From Chloroflexota bacterium (GTDB taxonomy: Bacteria > Chloroflexota > Limnocylindria > Limnocylindrales > CSP1-4): a DNA stretch of 41,655 nucleotides. The translations under genes and the position numbers were made by a program. Below, piece after piece: positions 24,111 to 32,287 of this stretch. Under the pieces are notes generated by a model. The model searched no databases. It saw nothing but the letters and a program-made list of their open reading frames with translations, and was not told the DNA's origin. The stretch spans positions 30,735-72,389 of the forward strand of contig PMYK01000045.1 of NCBI GenBank assembly GCA_003171255.1, in the 5' to 3' direction. Each line of letters starts with the position of its first letter. Position 1 is the first letter of the stretch.

Positions 24111-25441
24111 GCGGCTTCGCGGCGAGTGGCTTGCTCATCGAGGGCGCCGCGTCGATCGCGACCATGGCCGGCGGCCTGCGGTGCGGGTCCGCCCAGGCGG
24201 ACGTGGCCACGATCTCGGGCGGCCCTCTCGCCGTCGCGTGCTGGGAGGGGCGAATCCTTGCCGTCGGCTGGAGCGACGAGGTCCACCGCCAGATCGTGGC
24301 CGAGGGGCTTCCGCTCGACGCCTTCCGCCGTCTCGACGCCGCCGGCGGCCTGGTCACGCCCGGATTGATCGACGCCCACACGCATCTCGTGTTCGCCGGA
24401 ACGCGCGAGGGCGAGTGGCAGATGCGGGCACGCGGAGCCGGCTATCTCGAGATCCTCGAGGCCGGGGGAGGGATCCTCTCGACCGTGGCCGCGACGCGCG
24501 CCGCCTCGGACGCGGACCTGCTCGCGGGCGCACGACGCCGCCTGGCCGAAATGCTCGCCAGCGGCACCACTACGGCCGAGGCAAAGTCCGGCTACGGGTT
24601 GGATGTGGCGACGGAGTTGCGCCAGCTCGACGTTATCGACCGCCTCGATCGCGAGGGCCCGGTGCAGCTGGTGCCGACCTACCTTGGCGCGCACGCCGTC
24701 CCCGCCGAGTATCGCGGCAGGCCCGATGGGATCGAGGCGTACGTCGCGGACGTCGTCGGCAAGCAGCTGCCGGCCGTCGTCCGGCAGGGGATCGCCCGCT
24801 TCTGCGACGTCTTCTGCGAGCGCGACGTCTTCAGCGCTGACCAGAGCGCTCGCATCCTGGGCGCCGCCCGGGGTGCCGGCCTGGCACTCCGACTCCACGC
24901 CGACGAGCTCGCTCCGTCGGGCGGAGCCGAGCTGGCGGCCGAGCTGGGCTGCCTCTCGGCCGATCACCTCGCGGCCTCGTCGGAGGAAGGCATCGCGGCC
25001 CTCGCGCGCGCCGCCGCCGGGGATCGCCCCGTCGTGGCCACGCTTCTGCCGGCCACGAGCTGGTTCCTGGGCAAGCATCACTTCGCCCCGGCCCGCCGCT
25101 TCATCGACGCCGGAATCCCGGTGGCCCTGGCCACGGACCTCAACCCCGGCACGAGCCCCACGGTCAGCCTGCCACTGGTCATGTCGATCGCCTGTCTGGA
25201 GATGAGCCTGACCCCGGCCGAGGCACTCGTCGCGGTCACGATCAACGCGGCCCACTCGGTCGGACTCAGCTCGGAAATGGGCTCGATCGAGCCCGGCAAG
25301 CAGGCCGACCTTGTCGTCTGGGACGTGCCGTCGATCGACCAGCTTCCCTACTGGCTGGGGGCCCGTCTGGCCCGCACGGTCGTCAAGCGCGGGCGAGTGG
25401 TGTTCGGGAACGGACGAGTACGCCGATGTCCCAGCACCTGA
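24107..25441 (+). CDS. hutI: Imidazolonepropionase
   Basis: 444 residues (family about 400-420); hydrolyses 4-imidazolone-5-propionate to N-formimino-L-glutamate. Amidohydrolase metal ligands are visible: DAHTHLVF (His91, His93), LHADEL, the SADHLA histidine and ATDLNPG with the catalytic Asp. GTREGEWQMRARGAGYLEIL is the family's substrate segment. An extended N-terminus of about 25 residues precedes the first strand. It starts in the ftcD stop and its own last codons overlap the next gene, so ftcD, hutI, the radical SAM gene and the HEAT gene form one compact transcription unit. Confidence 0.95.
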   Translation: MSGFAASGLLIEGAASIATMAGGLRCGSAQADVATISGGPLAVACWEGRILAVGWSDEVHRQIVAEGLPLDAFRRLDAAGGLVTPGLIDAHTHLVFAGTREGEWQMRARGAGYLEILEAGGGILSTVAATRAASDADLLAGARRRLAEMLASGTTTAEAKSGYGLDVATELRQLDVIDRLDREGPVQLVPTYLGAHAVPAEYRGRPDGIEAYVADVVGKQLPAVVRQGIARFCDVFCERDVFSADQSARILGAARGAGLALRLHADELAPSGGAELAAELGCLSADHLAASSEEGIAALARAAAGDRPVVATLLPATSWFLGKHHFAPARRFIDAGIPVALATDLNPGTSPTVSLPLVMSIACLEMSLTPAEALVAVTINAAHSVGLSSEMGSIEPGKQADLVVWDVPSIDQLPYWLGARLARTVVKRGRVVFGNGRVRRCPST

Positions 25442-26802
25442 TGCTCGTTCCGTCGTTGGCGTGTCCGGCGAGCTGCGCCTACTGCTTTGGGCCGCATGCC
25501 GGCGGGAAGACCATGGGCCGCGAGACGCTCCAGGCGGTGGTCGAGTGGCAGCGGGCCCTGGGCGCCGGGCGTGACGGGGACGGCCTCGACGATGACCAAC
25601 CGGACAACGACGACCCCGAGTCCGACCCGAGCGCTAACGCCCGCGATGGACTGGGCAACCACAACGGCAACGGCCCGGGCACCCTGGAGATCACGTTCCA
25701 CGGCGGCGAGCCGCTCGTCCCCGGCGCCGATTGGTACCGGGAAGCGCTGCCGCTCCTGCGCGACGGCCTCGCTCCCCGTAAGGTCCGGTTCGCCGCGCAG
25801 AGCAACCTGTGGCTTCTGACCGACGAGCTGTGCGAACTCTTTCGCGAGTACGGCGTCTCGCTCGGCACGAGCCTGGATGGCCCAGAGGAGATCAACGACG
25901 CCCAGCGCGGGGCAGGCTACTTCGCCAAGACTATGGCCGGCATCGAGCGGGCGCGCGCGCACGGCATCGACGTCGGGGCCATCTGCACCTTCACCGCGGG
26001 TTCGGTCGGGCATGCCCCGGAGATCTTCGACTTCTTCGTCCGCGAAGGGCTCAACTTCTCCGTCCACGCCGCGCTGCCGTCGCTGCGCTACCCGGAGGCC
26101 GATCGCTGGTCGATCACGCCCGAGGCGCACGGCGAGCTGCTGGTCGGTCTGCTCGACCGGTATCTGGACAACCTGACGCGGGTTCGAATCAGCACGCTCG
26201 ATTCGATGGCTCGAAGCGTCAGCGCCGGGCGCGGCGGCATCTGCACCTTCGGCGAATGCCTGGGCCGCTACCTCGCGGTCGGGCCCGACGGCGCGATCTA
26301 CCCGTGCCAGCGCTTCGCCGGGATGCCCGAGTTCTCGGTCGGCGACCTGGCGACGCGGCCGAGCCTGGCGAAGCTGCAGGGCTCGACCGTCTGGCGTGAG
26401 TTCCGAGCCCGCGAGGAGCACGTCAAGGAGGCGTGCGGCGACTGCGCCTACTTCGGCTTCTGCAAGGGCGGCTGCCCGTATAGCGCATTGGTTGGTTCGG
26501 GCGGCGTGCTCGCCCCAACCGTGCGCGACCCGCACTGCGCCAGCTACCGCCGAATCTTCGATGCCGTCACCGAGCGGGCGATGGCGGAGATGTTCAGCCC
26601 CGAGAACCTCGACGCGGTGGTCGAGAGGCCCGATCCCGAGCGTGGCCTGATGCGGCGCGGCCCGCTGCTCTCGATCATGCGCGACCCCATCGCCAGCCGA
26701 CACATACAGTGTCAGACTGATCCCGAGGAGACCGCACGATGCCGCTGTTCGGACCGCCAGATGTCTACAAGCTCGAGGCCAGCGGGGACGTTGCCGGGCT
26801 GA
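25426..26802 (+). CDS. Radical SAM protein with SPASM-type auxiliary Fe-S region
   Basis: 458 residues. Cys13, Cys17 and Cys20 (ACPASCAYC) form the CxxxCxxC site for the radical SAM [4Fe-4S] cluster, and ITFHGGEPL is the SAM-binding GGE motif. The C-terminal part has Cys-rich SPASM elements: GGICTFGECLGRY, AVGPDGAIYPCQRFAG, then ACGDCAYFGFCKGGCP and a last DPHCASY. Such enzymes modify peptides or proteins (anaerobic sulfatase-maturase and RiPP-maturase relatives). Residues about 47-85 are an Asp/Asn/Gly-rich insertion. The ATG at 25426 is used; an ATG at 25441, overlapping the hutI stop as TGATG, is equally plausible. It overlaps the next gene by 64 bases. No precursor peptide gene was found beside it. 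Confidence 0.85.
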   Translation: MSQHLMLVPSLACPASCAYCFGPHAGGKTMGRETLQAVVEWQRALGAGRDGDGLDDDQPDNDDPESDPSANARDGLGNHNGNGPGTLEITFHGGEPLVPGADWYREALPLLRDGLAPRKVRFAAQSNLWLLTDELCELFREYGVSLGTSLDGPEEINDAQRGAGYFAKTMAGIERARAHGIDVGAICTFTAGSVGHAPEIFDFFVREGLNFSVHAALPSLRYPEADRWSITPEAHGELLVGLLDRYLDNLTRVRISTLDSMARSVSAGRGGICTFGECLGRYLAVGPDGAIYPCQRFAGMPEFSVGDLATRPSLAKLQGSTVWREFRAREEHVKEACGDCAYFGFCKGGCPYSALVGSGGVLAPTVRDPHCASYRRIFDAVTERAMAEMFSPENLDAVVERPDPERGLMRRGPLLSIMRDPIASRHIQCQTDPEETARCRCSDRQMSTSSRPAGTLPG

Positions 26803-28028
26803 TCAAGGCGCTGGGTTATGAGAAGGACTCGAGCGTCCGCTTCGCTGCGGCCTCGGTGCTGGGCCAGATGGGCGACCCTCGCGCCATCACGCCTCTTGTG
26901 GCCGCGCTCAAGGACTCGGACCAGGAAGTGCGCACGATCGCCGCGGAGGCGCTGGGCAATATTGGGGCGCCGGCTGTTGAGCCCCTCATCGCCGCAATCG
27001 AGGACCGGGACCCGTATGTGCGGCTGGCTGCCGTGGCGACGCTCGGCCAGATCCGCGACGCCCGCACCGTCGAGCCGCTGGTCGTCGCTCTCGGGACTGC
27101 GGATGAAGACGTTCGTAGGGCCGCCGCTACTGCGCTGGGCCAGATCGCCGACCCGCGCGCCGTGGATCCTCTGATCGCCGCCCTCAAGGATCCCAACGAA
27201 GGAGTGCGCATGAGCGCGGTTGATGCGCTCGGCCGGATGGGCGGCGCGCCGGCCGTGGATCCTCTCGCGGCCGCTCTCAAGGATTGGAACGAGGGCGTGC
27301 GAAGACGCGCGGCCGACGCGCTGGGCCAGATCGCCGACGCCCGGGCCATCGGGCCGCTCATGGCCGCCCTTGAGGGCGGGGATTCACACGTGAAGGGATC
27401 GGTCGTGGCGGCGCTGGCGGAGATCGGTGTCCCGGCAGTCGCCGTTCTGCTGGCCGCGCTCAAAGACTCGGACAGGGACGTGCGCAACGCCGCCGCGGAT
27501 GCTCTCGGTCAGATCGCCGACCCCGGAGCCGCGCAGCCCTTGATCCGTGCCCTCGCGGATGAGGACTGGCACGTGCGCATGGTCGCGGCTGAGATGCTCG
27601 GTAAGATCGGCGACATCGGCGCGATCGAGCCCCTGGTCGACGCATTCACGTCCGAGCAAGAGGTCCAGCACGTCCGCAAGGCTGCCGTCGAGGCACTCGG
27701 CCGCATCGGAGACGCCCGCGCCGTCGAGCCCCTTGTTGCGGCCGTCAGGGACGGCGAGGGTTGGCAGCGCAAGGCTGCCGTCGAGGCGCTCGGCCGGATC
27801 GGCGATGCGCGGGCAATCGAGGTCCTCATCGACGCCCTCAAGGACTACCTGGACGTGCGCAAGGTCGCCGCCGAAGCGCTGGTGGCGATCTATCGATCGG
27901 GCCAGCTGGGCCCGCAGGAGCGTGCTCTCCTGCTGGCCCAGCGGAGCGTCATAACAGAAACGCACCGCGACGAGTATCCCTACGGTTCACACGAGGACTC
28001 GGGCATCGGCGTCGACTTCCCGGACTGA
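26739..28028 (+). CDS. PBS-lyase-type HEAT-repeat protein
   Basis: 429 residues consisting of about 12 consecutive 31-residue HEAT repeats with the consensus VRxAAAxALGQIGDxRAVxPLIxALKD. A short distinct N-terminal piece (MPLFGPPDVYKLEASGDV) and a His/Asp-rich C-terminal tail ending HEDSGIGVDFPD flank them. The fold is a solenoid used for binding; no lyase activity should be assumed. The ATG has GAGGAG 8 bases upstream and lies inside the end of the radical SAM gene in another frame (64-base overlap), which suggests tight co-expression, so the two products may work together. The near-identical repeats also give repetitive DNA here. Confidence 0.88.
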   Translation: MPLFGPPDVYKLEASGDVAGLIKALGYEKDSSVRFAAASVLGQMGDPRAITPLVAALKDSDQEVRTIAAEALGNIGAPAVEPLIAAIEDRDPYVRLAAVATLGQIRDARTVEPLVVALGTADEDVRRAAATALGQIADPRAVDPLIAALKDPNEGVRMSAVDALGRMGGAPAVDPLAAALKDWNEGVRRRAADALGQIADARAIGPLMAALEGGDSHVKGSVVAALAEIGVPAVAVLLAALKDSDRDVRNAAADALGQIADPGAAQPLIRALADEDWHVRMVAAEMLGKIGDIGAIEPLVDAFTSEQEVQHVRKAAVEALGRIGDARAVEPLVAAVRDGEGWQRKAAVEALGRIGDARAIEVLIDALKDYLDVRKVAAEALVAIYRSGQLGPQERALLLAQRSVITETHRDEYPYGSHEDSGIGVDFPD

Positions 28029-28037
28029 TCCCGTCGG

Positions 28038-28715
28038 CTAGATCTTCCCGCGGGGCTCCAGCAAGACCGTGGTGACCTCGGCGGGGAGCGACGACGGCAT
28101 CAGCGACAGCTTGGCCTGCGGGGCCGGTGGCACCGATACGCCCATCTCGTGGAGGAACTTGGCCAGAGCCTCGGTGGCGTCCGCGTCGTCACACACCGGC
28201 AATGGCACGACCACCTTCACGTCGAGCTGAGCGATCAACTCGGCAGCCTTGTTTGCCGGCAGGGCGCCGCCCACTGCGACACAGGCAACGTCCACGGGGC
28301 CGATGTCGGTGAGCTTGTCCTCCGTGAGGAGATGGCCGATGTCACCGAGATGAATGATGTGGACACCGTCGAGCTCGACGACGAAAGCCACGTTGCGGCC
28401 CCGCTCCTTGCCCCGATGCTCGTCACGGAAGGTCTTGACGCCCGTGATCAGGACGTCCTTTACCTCGTACTCGCCCGGTCCGTCGAGGCAGAAGGCCTCT
28501 TCCAGGCTCCCCGGGATTACCGTGCTGCCGTCGCGTGACGGGCGACCGCCCTTGGCTTTTGGCAGCGGCGAATCATCGGGGTGGCTGTAGGTGACGATGT
28601 CGCCGGTGATCCCGCGGCCTGTTGGCCCAACGACAGCTTGATAGGCGTCGGCCACAACGACCGCGTCCTTGCCGCGCATGCGGACGCAAGTCCGCCCGTA
28701 CCAGGTGAGCTCCAT
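28038..28715 (-). CDS. Metallo-beta-lactamase-fold protein with degenerate metal site
   Basis: 225 residues. The order MELTWYGRTCVRMRG, VTYSHPDD, GPGEYEVKDVLITGV, RGRNVAFVVELDGVHIIHLGDIGHLL, VDVACVAVGG matches the UlaG-like/Lactamase_B_3 group of MBL proteins. Key metal ligands are altered. The usual HxHxDH (or SHDHPGH) site reads YSHPDDSP with only His45, and the late histidine expected in the IPMH segment is replaced (VVVPLPV). HLGD (His122, Asp125) remains. It may be a non-catalytic relative or bind metal differently. The ATG at 28715 has AAGAAT 6 bases upstream. It converges with the HEAT gene. Confidence 0.8.
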   Translation of the reverse strand: MELTWYGRTCVRMRGKDAVVVADAYQAVVGPTGRGITGDIVTYSHPDDSPLPKAKGGRPSRDGSTVIPGSLEEAFCLDGPGEYEVKDVLITGVKTFRDEHRGKERGRNVAFVVELDGVHIIHLGDIGHLLTEDKLTDIGPVDVACVAVGGALPANKAAELIAQLDVKVVVPLPVCDDADATEALAKFLHEMGVSVPPAPQAKLSLMPSSLPAEVTTVLLEPRGKI

Positions 28716-28721
28716 GTGGAG

Positions 28722-28727
28722 ATTCTT
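28722..28727 (-). promoter_or_regulatory. -10-like box AAGAAT of a leaderless start (MBL-fold gene)
   Basis: On the minus strand AAGAAT, then 6 bases, then ATG at 28715; no Shine-Dalgarno is present. This gives the MBL gene its own promoter downstream of the candidate RNA terminator at 28822-28856. Confidence 0.4.
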
Positions 28728-28810
28728 GCACAGGTCGCTGCATTGCCGCTTATCGGATCAGGAGACCCGGCCTGCGGCAGCGGGTGCGTTCCCTAGTGGG
28801 CGTTCTGGCC

Positions 28811-28945
28811 CACAAAAGGAGGACCGGAGGCGCCTGCCCAATCGGCACCTCCGGTCGGAGGGAGGGAGGGAGTGCGGAACGTTCAGGAGGCTCGTCCAGT
28901 GTTCCCAGTCGAAGATTAGCTTCCCTACGTGAACGCAGGGGTCCC
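28811..28945 (-). ncRNA. Candidate small RNA or attenuated leader with intrinsic terminator
   Basis: In the 358-base divergent gap between 28715 and 29074, the minus strand shows a possible promoter (TTGGAT 28973-28978, 17 bases, TTAACT 28950-28955). A hairpin CCCTGCG-TTCA-CGTAGGG (28923-28940) follows. Next is a C-rich tract of four CTCC-type units (28856-28873 region). It ends with a 13-bp GC-rich stem (28844-28856 with 28822-28834, 9-base loop) followed by CTCCTTTTG. Both main stems are fully paired only on the minus strand, where G-U pairs replace plus-strand A-C mismatches. A second perfect stem, GTGGGC/GCCCAC, lies at 28796-28813. No known RNA family was recognised. It may be a free sRNA or a leader of the MBL gene. 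Confidence 0.4.
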
Positions 28946-29061
28946 GGTGAGTTAAGAAACGACAACAAAGTGATCCAAACCGCCGTTGCAACGAGGAAGG
29001 CGGTGCCTCCGTACCCATGCTCCGCGTCCGGTCCGGTTTCCCTACCTCCGCCGGGCCCTGG

Positions 29062-29067
29062 CAGAAT
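29062..29067 (+). promoter_or_regulatory. -10-like box CAGAAT of a leaderless start (lipoprotein peptidase)
   Basis: CAGAAT, then 6 bases, then ATG at 29074. No Shine-Dalgarno is present. Confidence 0.4.
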
Positions 29068-29073
29068 GCCCGC

Positions 29074-30405
29074 ATGCAATCGTACCGCCACCGGCACTCT
29101 GGTCTCGCTCTGCTGCTCGGACTCGCGATCGCCGTCTCCGCTTGCGGATCCGCCGTCCACACCGCCGCGCCCACCAACGGCGCCTCGACCGTGCCGGGGG
29201 CGTCCACGTCCGCGCCGCCTGCGTCGGCGTCTCCGCTGGGATCCAGCTCCGGTCCCTCGGCCGCCGGCTCGCCCGACCAGGCCGATCAGGCGGTCTACGC
29301 CGCAATCGAGAGCCAGGTCGAGGCCTTGCGCGGGCTGCATGCCACGAACGTGGTCAAGCCGGTCCTGCTCGACTCCAAGGGCGTCAGCGACTGGTTGACC
29401 AAGGCCAATGCCGAGCAGACCAATCACGCCGCGCTGGCGAACGACAGCAGGCTGTTGATCCACCTGGGGCTTCTGCCTGCCGGATCGTCGCTGGAGCAGA
29501 TGGAGCTCGATCTCCAGGCCGGCCAGGTGATCGGCTTCTACGATCCGGTCTCGAAGGGCCTGTATGTCCTGTCGCAGTCGGGCGGGGTGGGCCCTCTCGA
29601 GAAGCTGACGTTCTCTCACGAATACACCCATGCGCTGCAGGACCAGAAATTCGGGCTCGACAATCTCGCGACCGACACGGTCGACCAGGGTGACCGCGAT
29701 CTCGCCAGGATCGCCCTGCCCGAAGGCGACGCCACGCTGGTCATGACCCTGTGGTCGGCGAACAACCTGTCGCTCGGCGATCTGCTGTCCATCGCCGGTC
29801 AATCCGTGAGCGGGCCAGAGGCCGATCAGCTGGCCAGCGCGCCGGCCATCCTCCGCGAGACGATGGTGTTTCCGTACGAAGACGGCCTCCGCTTCGTGCA
29901 GGGCATCTACAACAAGGGCGGCTGGGCCGCGGTCGACAAGCTATACGCCAACCCGCCCGGCTCGACTTCGCAGATCCTCCACCCAGAGCTGTACACGGGC
30001 CACGTCGAACCGGTCGCCCTGACCGTTCCGCAGGTTCCCGCGGCGCTGGGCAGCGGCTGGAAGCTGACCATGCAGGACACGATGGGCGAGCTCCAGCTGC
30101 GCATCTGGCTCGAAGGAAACGGTGGGTCGGCCAGCGGGTCGAGCGCGGCCGCGAATGCGGTGTCCTCCTGGGCCGGCGATCGGATCGCGCTCTATGAGGG
30201 ACCCAGCGGCCAGTGGGCGGTCGTCCTCCACACGGCCTGGCGGTCGACGTCCGGGCGCGATGCCTTCAACCAGGCCGCCGAGCAGACGTTGGCGGCGCTT
30301 GGCTCCCAGTACCGGATCTGCGGCGACTCCACGCACGTGGACATCGCCATCGCCTCGAGCGAGACGCTCGTGCCGGAGTTCATCGCCTGCAACACGATGG
30401 GCTGA
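29074..30405 (+). CDS. Lipoprotein with zinc metallopeptidase motif (HEYTH)
   Basis: 443 residues. A signal peptide with a perfect lipobox (AVSAC, Cys24) leads into a Ser/Pro/Ala-rich linker to about residue 68, then a globular domain. The motif TFSHEYTHALQDQKF holds His182, Glu183 and His186 (HExxH), and ALPEGDATLVM about 30 residues later offers Glu217 as a third zinc ligand, the gluzincin arrangement. GFYDPVSKGLYVLSQSG before the motif resembles strands that line the active site in such peptidases. It should act outside the membrane as a lipid-anchored protease; substrate unknown. I chose the ATG at 29074 because the signal peptide begins there and CAGAAT lies 6 bases upstream. Confidence 0.82.
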   Translation: MQSYRHRHSGLALLLGLAIAVSACGSAVHTAAPTNGASTVPGASTSAPPASASPLGSSSGPSAAGSPDQADQAVYAAIESQVEALRGLHATNVVKPVLLDSKGVSDWLTKANAEQTNHAALANDSRLLIHLGLLPAGSSLEQMELDLQAGQVIGFYDPVSKGLYVLSQSGGVGPLEKLTFSHEYTHALQDQKFGLDNLATDTVDQGDRDLARIALPEGDATLVMTLWSANNLSLGDLLSIAGQSVSGPEADQLASAPAILRETMVFPYEDGLRFVQGIYNKGGWAAVDKLYANPPGSTSQILHPELYTGHVEPVALTVPQVPAALGSGWKLTMQDTMGELQLRIWLEGNGGSASGSSAAANAVSSWAGDRIALYEGPSGQWAVVLHTAWRSTSGRDAFNQAAEQTLAALGSQYRICGDSTHVDIAIASSETLVPEFIACNTMG

Positions 30406-30499
30406 GTAGCCTCAGACACAGCCGGCCGCTCCACTCCTCGCTCCGCGCTAAGGCGGTGGCTAAGCGTCCGGCAGCGCGGCGGCGGCGCGGCGGGACGAG

Positions 30500-32227
30500 T
30501 TACATGGTCTCGGGGGCGGAGATGCCGAGCAGGCCGAGGGCGTTGGCGAGAGTGGTTTTTGTGGCGGCGACCAGGGCGAGCCGCGCGGTCGAGCGATCGG
30601 GCTCAGTCTCGTCGATTACGCGGGCGTCGCGGTAGAAGGCGTGGAACGTGGTCGCCAGCTCGGTGGCGTAGGCCGTGATGCCGTGCGTCTCCTCGCTCTC
30701 GGCCGCGTCCTCCACGACCTCGGGCAGGCGCATGATCTGGCGCACAAGCTGGGCTTCGGGCGTGCCGCCGAGCACCCCGGCGAGCAAACCGGCCAGGTGC
30801 GGGTCGTCGACCGCGGGCGGAGTCATGCCGGAGTCGGCGGCCTTGCGCAGGATCGAGGCGATCCGGGCGTGGGCGTACTGCACGTAGTAGACCGGGTTTT
30901 CGGCCGACTGCTTCTTGGCCAGCTCGATGTCGAAGTCGATGCCGGAGGAGGCGGCGCGTGAGGCGAAGAACCAGCGGGCGGCATCGACGCCGATCTCGCC
31001 CAGCAATTCGTCGAGTGTGATGAACTCGCCCGTGCGCTTCGACATCGGGATCTCTTTGCCGTCGCGGACGAATCGGACCCAGGCCGTGAGGATCATCTGG
31101 ACCTGGTCGCGGTCGAAGCCGAGCGACTGAGCCGCCGCCTTGACCCGGGCCACGTAGCCGTGGTGGTCCTCGCCCCAGATGAAGATGATGCGCTGGTAGC
31201 CGCGGCTGAACTTCTCGACGAGATAGCCGATGTCGGCCGCGAAGTAGGTGGGCGCGGCGTCCTCGGTCGAGCGCAGGATGACGCGGTCCTTGTCGTCGCC
31301 GTACTTCGTTGAGCGGAAGACGACCGCGCCGTCTTCCTCGTAGACGTCGCCGCCGGCCCGCAGTCGATCGACCGCCTTCTTGACCCAGCCGTCGTTGTGG
31401 AGCGTACTCTCGGAGCGCCAGACATCGAAATGGCAGCCGAGGTGGTCGAGGCTGGCCTCGATGCCGCCTCGAACCTGCTCGGACGCCCAGCGACCGACCG
31501 CCCAGGCGGCGTCCTCGCCCGACTTCTCGGCCGCGGCCAGGACCTCGGCCGGGACTTCCTTTGCCATGTCGTATACGTAGTCGCCGTGGTAGCCATCTTC
31601 GGGGAGCTCGCAGCCCTCTCGAATCGCCACGACCGAGGCGCCCAGGTTCTTGACCTGGCTGCCGAAGTCGTTGAAGTAGTACTCGCGCTCCACCTTGTGG
31701 CTGGCCGCGGTCAACACTCGGCAGAGAAGGTCGCCGGTGAAGGCGCCGCGGGCGTTGCCGATGTGGAGCGGCCCCGTTGGGTTGGCCGAGACGAACTCGA
31801 CGTTGATGTGCTCCGGATAATCGGCGGCGACGTGGCCCCAGGTCGACGGGTCGCGCAGGACGTCCTGGACGGCCGCGGCCAGGGCGCGGTCCGCGAGGCG
31901 GATGTTGAGGAAGCCGGGTGGCGCGACATCGACGCCGGCGATCGGCGAGTTGGGGTCCGTCGCCGTCGTCGCGACGTGCGAGGCAATCGATTTGGCGATC
32001 TCCAGGGGGGCGCGGCGGTAGGGCTTGGCCAGCTTGAGGGCGATGTTGCTGGCGAAGTCGCCATTCTTTGGGTCGGCCGGGTGTTCAATCGTCACCGGCG
32101 GATCGTGCGGGTCGGTGGGCTCGCCGCCGGTCGAGGCCGGGGTCAGGTCGGCCCGGGCGCGCTGCCAGGCGGCTTCGATAGCCTCGCGGACCTGGGATCG
32201 CAGGCTGGCGTCGGAGGTGGGGATCAT
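30500..32227 (-). CDS. argS: Arginyl-tRNA synthetase
   Basis: 575 residues, class I synthetase charging tRNA-Arg. The N-terminal Add1 domain (NGDFASNIALKLAKPYRRAP) is followed by the HIGH signature in FVSANPTGPLHIGNARG, IIFIWGEDHHGYVARVKAA, the KMSKS-type IPMSKRTGEFITLDEL, and the DALR anticodon-binding domain from about 460 on, ending LLGISAPETM. Length and order are normal. The ATG at 32227 has TACCAT 6 bases upstream on the minus strand and no Shine-Dalgarno, so argS probably has its own leaderless promoter rather than relying on the PTS operon that ends 60 bases upstream. Confidence 0.97.
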   Translation of the reverse strand: MIPTSDASLRSQVREAIEAAWQRARADLTPASTGGEPTDPHDPPVTIEHPADPKNGDFASNIALKLAKPYRRAPLEIAKSIASHVATTATDPNSPIAGVDVAPPGFLNIRLADRALAAAVQDVLRDPSTWGHVAADYPEHINVEFVSANPTGPLHIGNARGAFTGDLLCRVLTAASHKVEREYYFNDFGSQVKNLGASVVAIREGCELPEDGYHGDYVYDMAKEVPAEVLAAAEKSGEDAAWAVGRWASEQVRGGIEASLDHLGCHFDVWRSESTLHNDGWVKKAVDRLRAGGDVYEEDGAVVFRSTKYGDDKDRVILRSTEDAAPTYFAADIGYLVEKFSRGYQRIIFIWGEDHHGYVARVKAAAQSLGFDRDQVQMILTAWVRFVRDGKEIPMSKRTGEFITLDELLGEIGVDAARWFFASRAASSGIDFDIELAKKQSAENPVYYVQYAHARIASILRKAADSGMTPPAVDDPHLAGLLAGVLGGTPEAQLVRQIMRLPEVVEDAAESEETHGITAYATELATTFHAFYRDARVIDETEPDRSTARLALVAATKTTLANALGLLGISAPETM

Positions 32228-32233
32228 GCGGTC

Positions 32234-32239
32234 ATGGTA
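32234..32239 (-). promoter_or_regulatory. -10-like box TACCAT of a leaderless start (argS)
   Basis: TACCAT on the minus strand, 6 bases, then the argS ATG at 32227. It lies in the 60-base gap after ptsI. Confidence 0.45.
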
Positions 32240-32287
32240 GCGGAGAACGACGCGGTTTCGTTGACGGGGATCGCCGCCGGACCTCGA

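Noticed and set aside
26739-28028. Regular repeats as a CRISPR array or tandem DNA repeat
   Set aside because: The periodicity is about 93 bases and in frame, explained by 31-residue HEAT repeats.
28856-28880. GGAGGGAGGGAGGGAG as a G-quadruplex on the plus strand
   Set aside because: Only three full GGG runs; kept instead as part of the minus-strand RNA candidate.
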